DNA of 28,013 nucleotides from JBDSTZ01 sp039927975 (GCA_039927975.1 JBDSTZ010000597.1:1-28013); one strand, 5' to 3'; positions 1 through 9,052 are shown, numbered from the stretch's first letter. A program made the numbers and translations. Notes: generated by a model from the sequence alone, not told the origin.

Positions 1-1541
1 CTCTGGAAAAAATGGCCAGCGGCCCCTTCGCGCCGACTTGGAAATCCCTCGAACAGTACCGCCCGCCGGCCTGGTACAGCGACGCCAAGTTCGGCATCTG
101 GGCGCACTGGGGACCGCAATGCCAGCCCGAGGAAGGCGACTGGTACGCGCGCGCCATGTACGAAGAGGGCGGCCCGCGATACAAGACCCACCTGGAGAAA
201 TACGGCCATCCGTCCAAGGTCGGCTTCAAGGAAATGATCCGCGACTGGAAGGCGGAAAACTGGAACCCCGACCAGCTGATGGCCTTGTACAAGCGCGCCG
301 GCGCGCAATACTTCGTGGCGCTGGCCAACCACCACGACAACTTCGACACCTACGACAGCAAGTACCAGGAATGGAACTCGACCAGGCTCGGGCCGAAGAA
401 AGACTTGATCGGCGGCTGGGCCAAGGCGGCCCGCAAGCAGGGCCTGCGCTTCGGCGTGTCGGTGCACGCCGCGCACGCCTGGAACTGGTACGAAGTGGCG
501 CAGCGCGCCGACAAGCAGGGCCCGCTGGCCGGCGTGCCGTACGACGGCAAGCTGCGCAAGGAGGACGGCAAGGGCACCTGGTGGGAAGGCCTCGATCCGC
601 AGGCGCTGTACGCCCAGGCCCATCCGCTCAGCGCGGCCGGCAACACCGGCGGCCAGTGGGAGTGGGGCAACGGCGCCACCAAGCCCGACCAGGCCTACTG
701 CGACAAGTTCTACAACCGCACGGTCGACCTGATCAACAAATACGATCCCGACCTGGTGTATTTCGACGACACCGCGCTGCCGCTGTGGCCGGTGAGCGAC
801 GTCGGCCTCAAGCTGGCCGCCCACCTGTACAACAACAGCATCCGCAAGAAGGGCAAGCTCGACGTCGTCCTCAACGGCAAGGTGCTCGACGAGCAGCAGC
901 GCAAGTGCATGGTGTGGGACATTGAACGCGGCCAGAGCAACCGCATCGAGCCGCAGGTGTGGCAGACCGACACCTGCATCGGCAGCTGGCATTACGACCG
1001 CGCGTTGTTCGAGCAGCACCGCTACAAGTCGGCCAAGACAGTCATCCACACCCTGGCCGACGTGGTCAGCAAGAACGGCAATTTGCTCCTGAGCGTGCCG
1101 GTGCGTGGCGACGGCAGCATCGACAGCGACGAGCTGGCAGTGGTCGAAGGCATCGCCGCCTGGATGCAGCCGAACGCCGAAAGCATCTTCGGCACGCGGC
1201 CGTGGAAGGTCTTCGGCGAGGGCCCGGCGCAGGAAGGCGCGGCGCCGATCAAGGAGCAGGGCTTCAACGAAGGCAAGGGCAAGCCGTTCGGCCCGCAGGA
1301 TATCCGCTTCACCACCAAGGGCCGGACGCTGTACGCGATCGCGCTGGGCTGGCCGGACAGCGGCAAGCTGCTGGTCAAGAGCCTGGCGACCGGCAGCGCG
1401 CTGCGGCCGGAGGAGATCAAGCGGGTCGAATTGTGCGGCGGCGGCGTGCTGGCGTTCGAGCGCAGGGCCGACGGACTGGAAGTGACGCTGCCGTCGACCC
1501 GTCCCGAGACGCATTACGCCTACGCGCTGAAGATCTCGTAA
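1..1541 (+). CDS. alpha-L-fucosidase, GH29 family (5' partial)
   Basis: Retaining exo-glycosidase expected to release alpha-linked L-fucose (or the close analogue L-galactose) from plant or other glycans. The frame is open to the left edge and reads L-E-K just before the ATG at 12, so the true start and probably a signal peptide lie upstream; ATG 12 is likely internal. Numbering from ATG 12, the N-terminal GH29 barrel begins with KFGIWAHWGPQCQPEEGDWY, followed by ALANHHDNFDT and DLVYFDDTALPLW. Asp252 in the Y-F-D-D stretch is the expected nucleophile. NGNLLLSVPVRGDG closes the barrel and a small beta domain follows to about 509. The barrel motifs are clear, so family assignment is firm; substrate (fucose versus L-galactose, polymer versus oligosaccharide) is inferred. 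It fits with the L-fucose/L-galactose catabolic operon 9 kb downstream, although it is not in the same transcription unit. Confidence 0.88.
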   Translation, partial: LEKMASGPFAPTWKSLEQYRPPAWYSDAKFGIWAHWGPQCQPEEGDWYARAMYEEGGPRYKTHLEKYGHPSKVGFKEMIRDWKAENWNPDQLMALYKRAGAQYFVALANHHDNFDTYDSKYQEWNSTRLGPKKDLIGGWAKAARKQGLRFGVSVHAAHAWNWYEVAQRADKQGPLAGVPYDGKLRKEDGKGTWWEGLDPQALYAQAHPLSAAGNTGGQWEWGNGATKPDQAYCDKFYNRTVDLINKYDPDLVYFDDTALPLWPVSDVGLKLAAHLYNNSIRKKGKLDVVLNGKVLDEQQRKCMVWDIERGQSNRIEPQVWQTDTCIGSWHYDRALFEQHRYKSAKTVIHTLADVVSKNGNLLLSVPVRGDGSIDSDELAVVEGIAAWMQPNAESIFGTRPWKVFGEGPAQEGAAPIKEQGFNEGKGKPFGPQDIRFTTKGRTLYAIALGWPDSGKLLVKSLATGSALRPEEIKRVELCGGGVLAFERRADGLEVTLPSTRPETHYAYALKIS

Positions 1542-1561
1542 CGGTGGGTTCATGTCGGCGG

Positions 1562-1579
1562 GGCGCCGCGGACGGCGCC
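1562..1579 (+). terminator. GC-rich hairpin after the fucosidase gene
   Basis: A perfect 7-bp stem, GGCGCCG/CGGCGCC, with a CGGA loop starts 20 bases after the GH29 stop codon. There is no T-run behind it, only TT, so it may be a weak or Rho-assisted terminator, or simply a stable structure. Confidence 0.35.
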
Positions 1580-1607
1580 TTGCCGGGGTGTGGCGCCATG
1601 CTACACT
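1580..1607 (+). promoter_or_regulatory. candidate sigma70 promoter for the MFS gene
   Basis: TTGCCG (1580-1585) and TACACT (1602-1607) are separated by 16 bases, each matching the consensus hexamer at four of six positions. The pair lies directly after the hairpin and about 85 bases before the MFS start. It is plausible but rests only on hexamer matching. Confidence 0.4.
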
Positions 1608-1692
1608 CGGCGCGCCGCAGCGGCGCGACGCAGACCGGCGTCACGGTCGTGCACACGGCGTCAACCACACCACGACCTCGCACGAGAAAACC

Positions 1693-2961
1693 ATGTCCTT
1701 ACCCGCTTCTGCTCCCGCTCCCGCTCCCGCAACGGCCTTCACACCGTACCAGAAGTTCGTTGCCGGCCTGCTGGCCTTTTTGCAATTCGCGGTCATCCTC
1801 GACTTCATGATCATTGCGCCGCTCGGTGCGATGATCATGCCGGCGCTGGGCATCACGCCAAAGCAGTTCGGCATGGTGGTCTCGGCCTATGCGTTCAGCG
1901 CCGCGCTCTCCGGACTGTTTGCGGCGGGCTTCGCCGACCGCTACGACCGCAAGAAGCTGCTGCTGTTCTTCTACTTCGGCTTCCTCGGCGGCACCCTCTG
2001 GTGCGGCTTCGCGACCAGCTACGCGATGCTGCTCGCCGCCCGCGTCACCACCGGCATCTTCGGCGGCGTCATCGGCTCGATCCTGATGGCCATCGCGACC
2101 GATCTGTACGCGCCGGCCTTGCGCGGGCGCGTGATGGGCATCGTGCAGACCGCCTTTGCCGCCAGCCAGGTGCTGGGACTGCCGGTCGGGCTCTACCTGT
2201 CGAACCACTGGACCTGGCACGCTCCCTTTTTCGCCATGGTCGCGCTGGGCGCCGCCGGCGGCCTCGCGCTGGCGCTGTGGCTGCGGCCACTGGCCGGCCA
2301 CCTCGACGCGCCGCAGGAACGCAGCGCCTTCGCCCACCTGCTCCACACCGTGGCCGACCGCCACCACATCGCCTCCTTCGTCGCCACCGCGCTGCTGACC
2401 ACCGGCGCCTTCATGCTGATGCCATTCAGTAGCGAATTCACCGTCAACAACCTCGGCATCCCGCTGGCCGACCTGCCGATGGTCTACCTGGCCAGTGGCC
2501 TGTGCATGATTTTCTTCGGACCGATGGTGGGCAAGGCCAGCGACGCCTTCGGCAAGATGCCGTTGTTCCTGTTCGGCTGCCTGATATTCACCGCTTCGGT
2601 GGCGATCTACACGCGCATGGGCGCGAGCAGCTTGCCGCTGGTAATCCTTGTCAACATCGTGCTCTTCCTCGGCATCGTCTCGCGCATGATCCCGTTTCAG
2701 GCGATGGTCAGTTCGGTGCCGCAGCCGGCCCAGCGCGGCGCCTTCAACGCCGTCAAGACTTCGATCCAGCAGTTCGCCGGAGGCTTTGCGGCGCTGCTGG
2801 CCGGGCACATCGTCGAGCACCAGGCCGACGGCCGGCTCGCGCATATGGACATGGTGGGCAACGTCGTCATCGCCAGCACCGTGGTGTCCTTCGTGCTGGC
2901 GACGCGGATCGCGCGCGAACTGGCGGCGAGGGGCGAAGGCGGGGAGCGGGCGAAGGCGTAA
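1693..2961 (+). CDS. MFS transporter
   Basis: A 422-residue inner-membrane transporter of the major facilitator superfamily. The frame opens further upstream at 1552, but the stretch before 1693 has no membrane character and would place the start 11 bases after the GH29 stop. ATG 1693 gives the usual short cytoplasmic tail (rich in Ala-Pro) followed by the first helix FVAGLLAFLQFAVILDFMII. The cytoplasmic loop between helices 2 and 3 carries FADRYDRKK, the MFS motif A. About twelve hydrophobic segments are visible with a longer central loop near residue 200. The substrate cannot be read from sequence. Its place between a fucosidase and a galactosidase suggests a sugar or oligosaccharide, but an efflux role of the AraJ type is equally possible. 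No strong ribosome binding site is visible. Confidence 0.85.
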   Translation: MSLPASAPAPAPATAFTPYQKFVAGLLAFLQFAVILDFMIIAPLGAMIMPALGITPKQFGMVVSAYAFSAALSGLFAAGFADRYDRKKLLLFFYFGFLGGTLWCGFATSYAMLLAARVTTGIFGGVIGSILMAIATDLYAPALRGRVMGIVQTAFAASQVLGLPVGLYLSNHWTWHAPFFAMVALGAAGGLALALWLRPLAGHLDAPQERSAFAHLLHTVADRHHIASFVATALLTTGAFMLMPFSSEFTVNNLGIPLADLPMVYLASGLCMIFFGPMVGKASDAFGKMPLFLFGCLIFTASVAIYTRMGASSLPLVILVNIVLFLGIVSRMIPFQAMVSSVPQPAQRGAFNAVKTSIQQFAGGFAALLAGHIVEHQADGRLAHMDMVGNVVIASTVVSFVLATRIARELAARGEGGERAKA

Positions 2962-2988
2962 GCGGGTGTATTGACACTCAACCAGTCG

Positions 2989-3006
2989 ATCAAAACCATG
3001 ATTGAT
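2989..3006 (+). promoter_or_regulatory. small inverted repeat upstream of the GH43/GH35 gene
   Basis: ATCAA (2989-2993) and TTGAT (3002-3006) form 5-bp inverted arms around 8 bases, about 50 bases before the TATAAT box. It could be a regulator site, but arms this short can arise by chance. Confidence 0.2.
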
Positions 3007-3054
3007 TGCCCTTCGCGCGCACCGACATCGAGCCTGCGCGCCTCGTTCCGCTAA

Positions 3055-3060
3055 TATAAT
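3055..3060 (+). promoter_or_regulatory. -10 box for the GH43/GH35 gene
   Basis: A perfect TATAAT lies 49 bases before the chosen start at 3109, in an otherwise GC-rich stretch. No good -35 hexamer is present 16-18 bases upstream, so the promoter may depend on an activator. Confidence 0.45.
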
Positions 3061-3108
3061 TCGCCACCGATGAACCATATCATCAGGCCAATTACAACGA
3101 GGGACAAG

Positions 3109-6100
3109 ATGAAGGCGATGAAAACAATCCAGGGCGCCTGCCTGCTGCTGATAGCTGCCACCGCCGCCGCGCAGAACGCGGCGCCGGCCACCACGCCGGC
3201 CACGCCCGTGCCCAACACCGGCGACGCCCTGATGGACACCTTTGGCTTGACCTCGAAGAACAAGGTGCAGACCCAGGGCGCTGCCCCGGCCACCGCCGTC
3301 CCGGCCGACTATCTGAAAGTGGCGCCGCAAAAAGGCGACAACACCTTCATCCTGACCACCTTTCCCGCCACCTCGGAAAACACCCTGAGCGTGTTCACCG
3401 GCTACGACGGCAAGAACTTCACCTCGCTCGCGTCCGAAGTCTATACCCCGGCCAAAGGCCTGCTGCGCGACCCCTCGATCATCCACGCCAGGGACGGCTA
3501 CTACTACGTCGCCTACACCACCGGCTGGACCGGCACGACCTTCGGCATCGCCCGCTCGAAAGACCTGCGCAGCTGGACCCACATGCGCGACATCGAGGTG
3601 GCCCTGCCTGCCGCCGCCGGCCGCGCCGCGCCCGCCATCAACAACGTCTGGGCGCCCGAATGGTTCCGCGACCGCGCCGGCAAGCTGCACATCGTGGTCT
3701 CGCTGTCGACCTCCGCCAGCGACAAGAAATTCGCCGCCTACGTCATGAGCGCGCAGGATGACAGCCTGCTCACATTCAGCGCGCCGAAGCTGATGGCCGG
3801 CCTGGAGAACAACTACATCGACACCTTCCCGGTGATCGACGGCGATCTGTACCGCGTCTTCACCAAGAACGAAACGACCAAGCGGATCGAACTGGCCAGC
3901 GCGCGCGAACTGACCGGCCCCTGGACGTTCGAGAAAACCGGCGACTGGGCCGGCTGGGGCGACTGGCTCGAAGGCCCCGCCGTCGTCAAGCTGCCCGACG
4001 GCGGCTGGCGCGTCTACTTCGACGGCTACCGCAGCAAGCATTACTACTACTCCGACAGCTACGACCACTTCAAGACCTGGACCCCGAAGGCCGAACTGGG
4101 CATGTTGTCCGGAACCGCGCGCCACTTCACCGTGCTGCAGGAGCCCACCGCCACCGTCGAAGCGGCTACCGCGCCAAAGAACAAGCCGAAGAAGATCACC
4201 TGGGACAAGCACTCCCTCATGATCGACGGCAAGCGCGAAATGATCTGGGCCGGCGAAATGCACGCCTTCCGCCTGCCGTCGCCAAGCCTGTGGCGCGACG
4301 TGCTGCAAAAGATGAAGGCCAGTGGCCTGAACACGGTCGCCTTTTATTTCGACTGGGGCTACCATTCGGCGCGCCCGGGCGAATACGATTTCTCCGGCAT
4401 CCGCAACATGGAGCGCGCGATCGAAATGGCCGAGGAACTGGGCCTGTACGTGATCGTGCGGGTCGGCCCCTACGTCAACGGCGAACTGACGCGCGGCGGT
4501 TTCCCCGGCTGGCTGGCGCGCCAGCAGGCGGTCGCGCGCACCGACGCGCCTGATTACATCAAGTCAGCCGACGAATGGCTGACCCAGATCGACGCCATCG
4601 TCGCCCGCCACCAGCTCACCACCGGCGGCGGCAACGTCATCATGTACCAGATCGAAAATGAGCTGAGCCAGACCACCGATTCGCACAAGCGCTACATGCA
4701 GCACCTGGCCGACAAGGCCCACGCCGACGGCATCACCGTGCCGCTGTTCCACAACTCGGCCGGACGGCTGCCCAACTGGACCCCGCCCACGTCGAGCGCG
4801 CCGTTCGCCGTGCCCGGCCCGACCGACCTGTATTCCTTCGACGGCTACCCGGGCGGCGGCTGCACCAACACCCACACGCCGGGCAAACCGAACGTGGTGC
4901 CCAACTGGGGCATGTACGGCGTGGTGCCCGATCCGATTCCCGCCACCGGGCCGGTCAAGGTCGGCGCGCTGGCCTCGCCCAACACGCCGGGCTTCGCCGC
5001 TGAAATCGGCGGCGGCTGGTTCGACTTCTGGGGCAGCGTCGGCTCTTACGAATGCACCGCCAGGCGCATCGGCTCGTCCTACGAGCGGGTGTTCTACGGT
5101 TCGAGCCTGATCAACGGCCTGTCGATCCACAGCGTCTACATGATGTTCGGCGGCACCTCGTGGGGCTGGAGCCCGGCCTCGGTGGTGTACACCTCCTACG
5201 ACTACGGCGCCGCCATCGACGAGGCGCGCAACCTGCGCGAGAAGGCATTGACCATGAAGCAGATGGGCGGCTTCGTCGAAGCGGCCAGCGGCCTGCTGAC
5301 CAAGATGGACAAGGCCGAACCGATCGCCGCCTCCAACGAGCGCGTCAAGCTGTATCACAACATCAGCCCGGACACCAAGGCGCGCCTGCTGTTCGCGATC
5401 CACAATCCGTCCGATGCCACCACCGAAGAGCCGTTCAGCTTCAAACTGACTACCCGCGACGGCAGCTACACCATTCCGCAGCAGGGCAAGCTGGCGCTGA
5501 ACGGCCACGACGCCAAGCTGCTGCTGGCCGATTACGCGCTCAATCGCCAGCATCTGGTCTACACCACCTCCGACACCCAAACCCACTTCCAGCAGGGCGC
5601 GCGCGACCTGGCGCTGCTGTACGGCCGCGCCGGCGAAGATGGCGAGACCGTGCTGCGTTACGCGAAGGCGCCGAAGGTCGAGGTTATCGAAGGCAAGGTC
5701 GCGTCCAGCTACGACGCCAAGCGCGGCGACCTGCGCCTGAATTACGTGCATAGCGGCCTGGCGGCGGTGCGCATCACGCCGGCGACCGGCGCGCCGCTGC
5801 TCCTGCTGCTGGCCGACGACGACACCGGCCGCGCCATGTGGAAGCTCGACACCGCGCAAGGCCCGGTGCTGGCGCGCTCCAAGGCGCTGGTGCGCTCGGC
5901 GACCTTCGCCAGGGGCGCGCTCAGCTTCACCGGCGACACCAGCGAGGAATCGGCGATCGACGTCTGGGCCGCCAGCGCCGTGACCGCGCTGCGCTTCAAC
6001 GAGCAGACCCTCAAGCTCGCGCATGGCAAGGATGGCCGCGTCAGCGCGTCCGCCATCATGGGACCGGCCGCGTTCTCGGTGCCCGACCTGATGGCCCTCA

Positions 6101-7140
6101 AATGGGTGCGCCGGCTCGACTCGCCGGAAGCGAAGCCCGAGTTCGACGACAAGGAATGGCGCAAGGCCGACCTGACGGTGACGGCGGCGACCATCGCCAC
6201 CAGCGCGCCGAAGGGCCAGCCGGTGCTGGCCATGAGCGACTACGGTTTCCACCACGGCGACGTGTGGTACCGGGGCCGCTTCACGGTGGGCGCCGGCCAG
6301 GCCGCGCCCGAGCAGCTTGAACTGGCCTACGGCGGCGGCGGCGCCGGCATGCTGCAGCTCTGGCTGGACGGTAAATACGTCGGCCAGCACGAACTGCCGG
6401 TCGGCATCGCCATGCCGATCACCCACGCTGTCGCCAAGTTCAATCTGCCAAAGGCGGCCCTGGGCGGCGGCGAGCACCTGTTGTCGGTCATGGTGCGCAA
6501 CAATTCGCACAACTGGGACCTGGCGGCCAACGACGAACACAAGGAAGCGCGCGGCTTGATCAGCGCGTCGCTGGGCGCCGAGGGGGCGGCTAAATTTGCC
6601 ACCCCGATCAGCTGGAAAATCCAGGGCAACAAAGGAGGCGAATCGATCGCCGACCTGTTGCGCGGGCCGATGAACAATGGCGGCCTGTACGGCGAGCGCC
6701 AGGGCTGGTACCTGCCGGTCAAGGAAGACGACCCGAACGCCGGCTGGGAAGCGGCGGTGCCGAACGCCGCGCCGCCGCAGGCCGGCACCTACTGGCTGCG
6801 CACCCACGTCAAGCTCGACCTGCCGAAGAACCACGACATCCAGCTCGGGCTGGCGTTTGGCGACACCAGCAGGCCGAAGTCCGACGTCAAGTCGCGCGTG
6901 CTGATGTTCATCAACGGCTGGAACATGGGCAACTTCATCAGCCATATCGGGCCGCAGCGCACCTTCATCCTGCCGCCGGGGATATTGAACGCGAACGGCG
7001 ACAACACGATCGCGCTGGCGGTGACCACCGACGGCGAAGCGGCCAACGCGCTCGAACCGATGAAGCTGGTGACCTTGCGCGCGGTGCGCGGCGGCGTGAA
7101 GGTCGAGCCGGTCGGCCAACTGCGCAACCTCCAAAGGTAG
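3109..7140 (+). CDS. secreted GH43-like / GH35 beta-galactosidase fusion
   Basis: A 1343-residue exported glycosidase. ATG 3109 is chosen over the in-frame ATG 3070 because GAGGGA sits 4 bases before it and the product then begins with a typical signal peptide, MKAMKTIQGACLLLIAATAAA. Residues about 55-345 resemble a GH43-type five-bladed propeller: base Asp121 in LRDPSII, Glu184 in NNVWAPEWF (GH43 enzymes usually have Asp here) and acid Glu288 in LEGPAVVKL. From about 365 comes a GH35 barrel: MIDGKREMIWAGEMHAFRLP, VRVGPYVNGELTRGGFPGWL, acid/base Glu518 in YQIENEL, and probable nucleophile Glu632 in AAEIGGGWFDFWG. The C-terminal third consists of beta-sandwich domains (for example GGAGMLQLWLDGKYVGQHE and RVLMFINGWNMGNFISHIG), typical of large GH35 proteins. 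It probably removes beta-galactosyl residues; the propeller activity (arabinofuranosyl or galactosyl) is unknown. The gene stands alone with its own TATAAT box. Confidence 0.85.
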   Translation: MKAMKTIQGACLLLIAATAAAQNAAPATTPATPVPNTGDALMDTFGLTSKNKVQTQGAAPATAVPADYLKVAPQKGDNTFILTTFPATSENTLSVFTGYDGKNFTSLASEVYTPAKGLLRDPSIIHARDGYYYVAYTTGWTGTTFGIARSKDLRSWTHMRDIEVALPAAAGRAAPAINNVWAPEWFRDRAGKLHIVVSLSTSASDKKFAAYVMSAQDDSLLTFSAPKLMAGLENNYIDTFPVIDGDLYRVFTKNETTKRIELASARELTGPWTFEKTGDWAGWGDWLEGPAVVKLPDGGWRVYFDGYRSKHYYYSDSYDHFKTWTPKAELGMLSGTARHFTVLQEPTATVEAATAPKNKPKKITWDKHSLMIDGKREMIWAGEMHAFRLPSPSLWRDVLQKMKASGLNTVAFYFDWGYHSARPGEYDFSGIRNMERAIEMAEELGLYVIVRVGPYVNGELTRGGFPGWLARQQAVARTDAPDYIKSADEWLTQIDAIVARHQLTTGGGNVIMYQIENELSQTTDSHKRYMQHLADKAHADGITVPLFHNSAGRLPNWTPPTSSAPFAVPGPTDLYSFDGYPGGGCTNTHTPGKPNVVPNWGMYGVVPDPIPATGPVKVGALASPNTPGFAAEIGGGWFDFWGSVGSYECTARRIGSSYERVFYGSSLINGLSIHSVYMMFGGTSWGWSPASVVYTSYDYGAAIDEARNLREKALTMKQMGGFVEAASGLLTKMDKAEPIAASNERVKLYHNISPDTKARLLFAIHNPSDATTEEPFSFKLTTRDGSYTIPQQGKLALNGHDAKLLLADYALNRQHLVYTTSDTQTHFQQGARDLALLYGRAGEDGETVLRYAKAPKVEVIEGKVASSYDAKRGDLRLNYVHSGLAAVRITPATGAPLLLLLADDDTGRAMWKLDTAQGPVLARSKALVRSATFARGALSFTGDTSEESAIDVWAASAVTALRFNEQTLKLAHGKDGRVSASAIMGPAAFSVPDLMALKWVRRLDSPEAKPEFDDKEWRKADLTVTAATIATSAPKGQPVLAMSDYGFHHGDVWYRGRFTVGAGQAAPEQLELAYGGGGAGMLQLWLDGKYVGQHELPVGIAMPITHAVAKFNLPKAALGGGEHLLSVMVRNNSHNWDLAANDEHKEARGLISASLGAEGAAKFATPISWKIQGNKGGESIADLLRGPMNNGGLYGERQGWYLPVKEDDPNAGWEAAVPNAAPPQAGTYWLRTHVKLDLPKNHDIQLGLAFGDTSRPKSDVKSRVLMFINGWNMGNFISHIGPQRTFILPPGILNANGDNTIALAVTTDGEAANALEPMKLVTLRAVRGGVKVEPVGQLRNLQR

Positions 7141-7492
7141 ATATCGTCGGCCAACGGCTTGGGGTCTGGTCCGACATTTGGACACGGCCTCGGCCAACCG
7201 CTTGGCTCGGGTTCGATATCCCATCGATCTCAACGATTCCACCTCGACCTGAGCTTCGCTGGTTTTCTCCGCGTTTGACTTGACGGCATGCGAGCGATGA
7301 GGCCGTGTACGTTTGTCGTATCTGACCCCGAGCCCTTGGTTTTTTCGCCATGCGTTGGTTTCCCCTGGCGTCTTGACCTGCTGTGCGTACGCGAAAAATC
7401 ATCTTCCCTGAGCGCGCACTTGTATCGTGCGGGCAATTTTCCAATGATAAACTGACACGACCTATGGCAAAAAGTATAAAAGGACGGTCAAC
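7140..7492. other. intergenic region with an imperfect inverted repeat
   Basis: No gene is convincing here. GATATCG (7140-7146) and CGATATC (7214-7220) bracket two near-identical quasi-palindromes, CCAACGGCTTGG (7151-7162) and CCAACCGCTTGG (7195-7206), with a GTCC/GGAC stem between them. This could be a transcript-end structure for the galactosidase gene or a decayed repeat. The right half becomes AT-richer towards the KaiC-like gene and must hold its promoter, but no hexamer pair is fully convincing. AAAGGA (7479-7484) is the Shine-Dalgarno site for the GTG at 7493. Confidence 0.4.
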
Positions 7493-9052
7493 GTGGAATC
7501 ACTGGTCAAAACCGGCATCGCAGGACTCGACGAGATCCTGTATGGCGGCGTGCCGCGTAATAACAACCTGATCGTCGAGGGCGCACCAGGTTCGGGCAAG
7601 ACCACCCTGGGCCTCGGCTTCATCTACGCCGGCGCCGCCTTCTACGACGAGCCCGGCGCCATTGTCTCGTTCGAGCTCGATCCGGCCAAGCTGCTGCGCG
7701 ACGCCGCCGGCTTCAACTGGGGTCTCCAGGGCCTGATCGACGCCGGCAGGATCAAGATCATCCAGACCAGTCCAGCCGTCCTGCTCAGCGAATTCCGCAA
7801 TCCCGACGGCGCCTTCGCCGCCGCCTTGAGAGATATCGGCGCCAAGCGCCTGCTGATCGACGGCCTCACCCCCATGCGCCTGTACGCCGAGGTGCACGAC
7901 ATGCCCTTCCGTGAAGACGTCCACCTGCTCATCGAAGGCTTGACCCGCCTCGGCGTCACCACCATGGTCACGGCCGAGAAGGACGATTCGATGGCCGGCG
8001 TGCTGTCGCACGAGCGCTTCGTCTTCGACACCATCATCTCGCTCACCCGCGCCGAAAACCAGCGCCGCGTCCACCGCCGCCTGACCATCTTGAAGTCGCG
8101 CGGCCAGGACTTCATCGGCGGCAGCCACACCATGCGCATCGAGGCGAACGTCGGCATCCACGTCTACCGGCGCGCGCAATCGCGTCCGGTCGTCTCGGAA
8201 GACCAGCCCACCTCCAGCAAGCGCCTCTCGACCGGCTCCAAGTCGCTTGACGAAATGATGGATGGCGGCCTGTACGAGGGCTCGGTCACCATGGTCAGCG
8301 GTATCTCCGGCACCGGCAAGACGGTGCTGAGCGTGCAGTTCCTCAGCGCGGCGGTGGCGGCCGGCCACAAGACGCTGCTGGTGAGCCTCGACGAGCACCC
8401 GCGCCAGCTCATGCGCAACGCCGCCTCGCTCGGCTTCGACCTGGCCGGCATGGTCGACAAGCGGCAGATCTTCATGCATTACGAGTCGCCACTCGAACTC
8501 GAACTCGACGTCCACTTCGACCGCATCGTCAAGCTGGTCGAGCGCGAAGGCATCGATTGCGTGGTGTTCGATTCGGTCGCCGTCTACGAGATGACCAGCC
8601 GCGACGAAGTGGCCGACTACCTGTACGCGTTGGCCAGCTTTTTCAAGGACCGCCTGGCCACCATCCTGCTCAATTACGAAAGCCCCGAACTGCTCGGCGT
8701 CTCGCAAATCAGCGAGGAGCTCAAGGGCTCTCACCTGGTCGACAACATCATCTTGCTCAATTACGTGGAAATCTCGACCGTGCTGCGCCGCGCGATCGCG
8801 GTGCCGAAAGTGCGCGGCAGCCGCAACCGCCAGGTCACGCGCGAGTACATCATCGGCGAAGGCGGCCTGCTGCTGGTGGCCGAGGACCCCGAGGCCGACA
8901 CCTCCAACACCGTGCCGCAGCTGCCGTTCTCGTCCTACTACGGCCTGCTGTCGCGCTCTCCATCGCGCCAAAGCCCGCAGATCGACGGCGCCGTCGCCAG
9001 CGGCGCCAAGCTGCCCGAATCGGCCGAGCTGCCAACCGAACCGACAACGTGA
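7493..9052 (+). CDS. KaiC-like double-domain ATPase
   Basis: A 519-residue cytosolic protein with two tandem RecA/KaiC-type domains. The GTG start is supported by AAAGGA 8 bases upstream and by the family-typical opening LVKTGIAGLDEILYGGVP. Walker A motifs are GAPGSGKTT (30-38) and GISGTGKT (270-277). The acidic residues that follow the next strand are FELD (Glu61) in domain 1 and SLDE (Asp300-Glu301) in domain 2. From memory of cyanobacterial KaiC, a Glu-Glu pair occupies this place, so domain 1 seems to keep only one. Both domains open alike (TGIAGLDEIL; TGSKSLDEMM), as expected for KaiC duplication. Heterotrophic KaiC-like proteins are usually linked to signalling rather than a KaiABC clock. 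The stop codon overlaps the start of a histidine kinase gene, which argues for a joint function. No kaiA or kaiB is present. The C-terminal tail (about 480-519) is low complexity. Confidence 0.85.
   Translation: MESLVKTGIAGLDEILYGGVPRNNNLIVEGAPGSGKTTLGLGFIYAGAAFYDEPGAIVSFELDPAKLLRDAAGFNWGLQGLIDAGRIKIIQTSPAVLLSEFRNPDGAFAAALRDIGAKRLLIDGLTPMRLYAEVHDMPFREDVHLLIEGLTRLGVTTMVTAEKDDSMAGVLSHERFVFDTIISLTRAENQRRVHRRLTILKSRGQDFIGGSHTMRIEANVGIHVYRRAQSRPVVSEDQPTSSKRLSTGSKSLDEMMDGGLYEGSVTMVSGISGTGKTVLSVQFLSAAVAAGHKTLLVSLDEHPRQLMRNAASLGFDLAGMVDKRQIFMHYESPLELELDVHFDRIVKLVEREGIDCVVFDSVAVYEMTSRDEVADYLYALASFFKDRLATILLNYESPELLGVSQISEELKGSHLVDNIILLNYVEISTVLRRAIAVPKVRGSRNRQVTREYIIGEGGLLLVAEDPEADTSNTVPQLPFSSYYGLLSRSPSRQSPQIDGAVASGAKLPESAELPTEPTT

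Noticed and set aside
2971..2999. TTGACA at 2971-2976 as a -35 box
   Set aside because: No acceptable -10 hexamer lies 15-19 bases downstream, and it is too far from the TATAAT at 3055.
3070..3072. ATG 3070 as start of the GH43/GH35 gene
   Set aside because: It is only 10 bases behind the TATAAT box, lacks a ribosome binding site and would put 13 extra residues before a normal signal peptide; ATG 3109 has GAGGGA.
4564..7242. A minus-strand open frame of about 892 codons
   Set aside because: It is antisense to the GH43/GH35 fusion, with low-complexity Arg/Ala/Val/Gln-rich translation and no motifs. The frame opposite 1699-4365 was rejected for the same reason.
7452..7480. CTGACA-N17-TATAAA as promoter of the KaiC-like gene
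   Set aside because: The hexamers match well, but transcription would begin around 7487, downstream of the Shine-Dalgarno site at 7479-7484 and 6 bases before the GTG. A start further upstream is more likely, or the pair is fortuitous.
7493..9052. A true circadian clock kaiC
   Set aside because: There is no kaiA or kaiB nearby and the acidic residues after the Walker strands differ from KaiC, so only KaiC-like is claimed.
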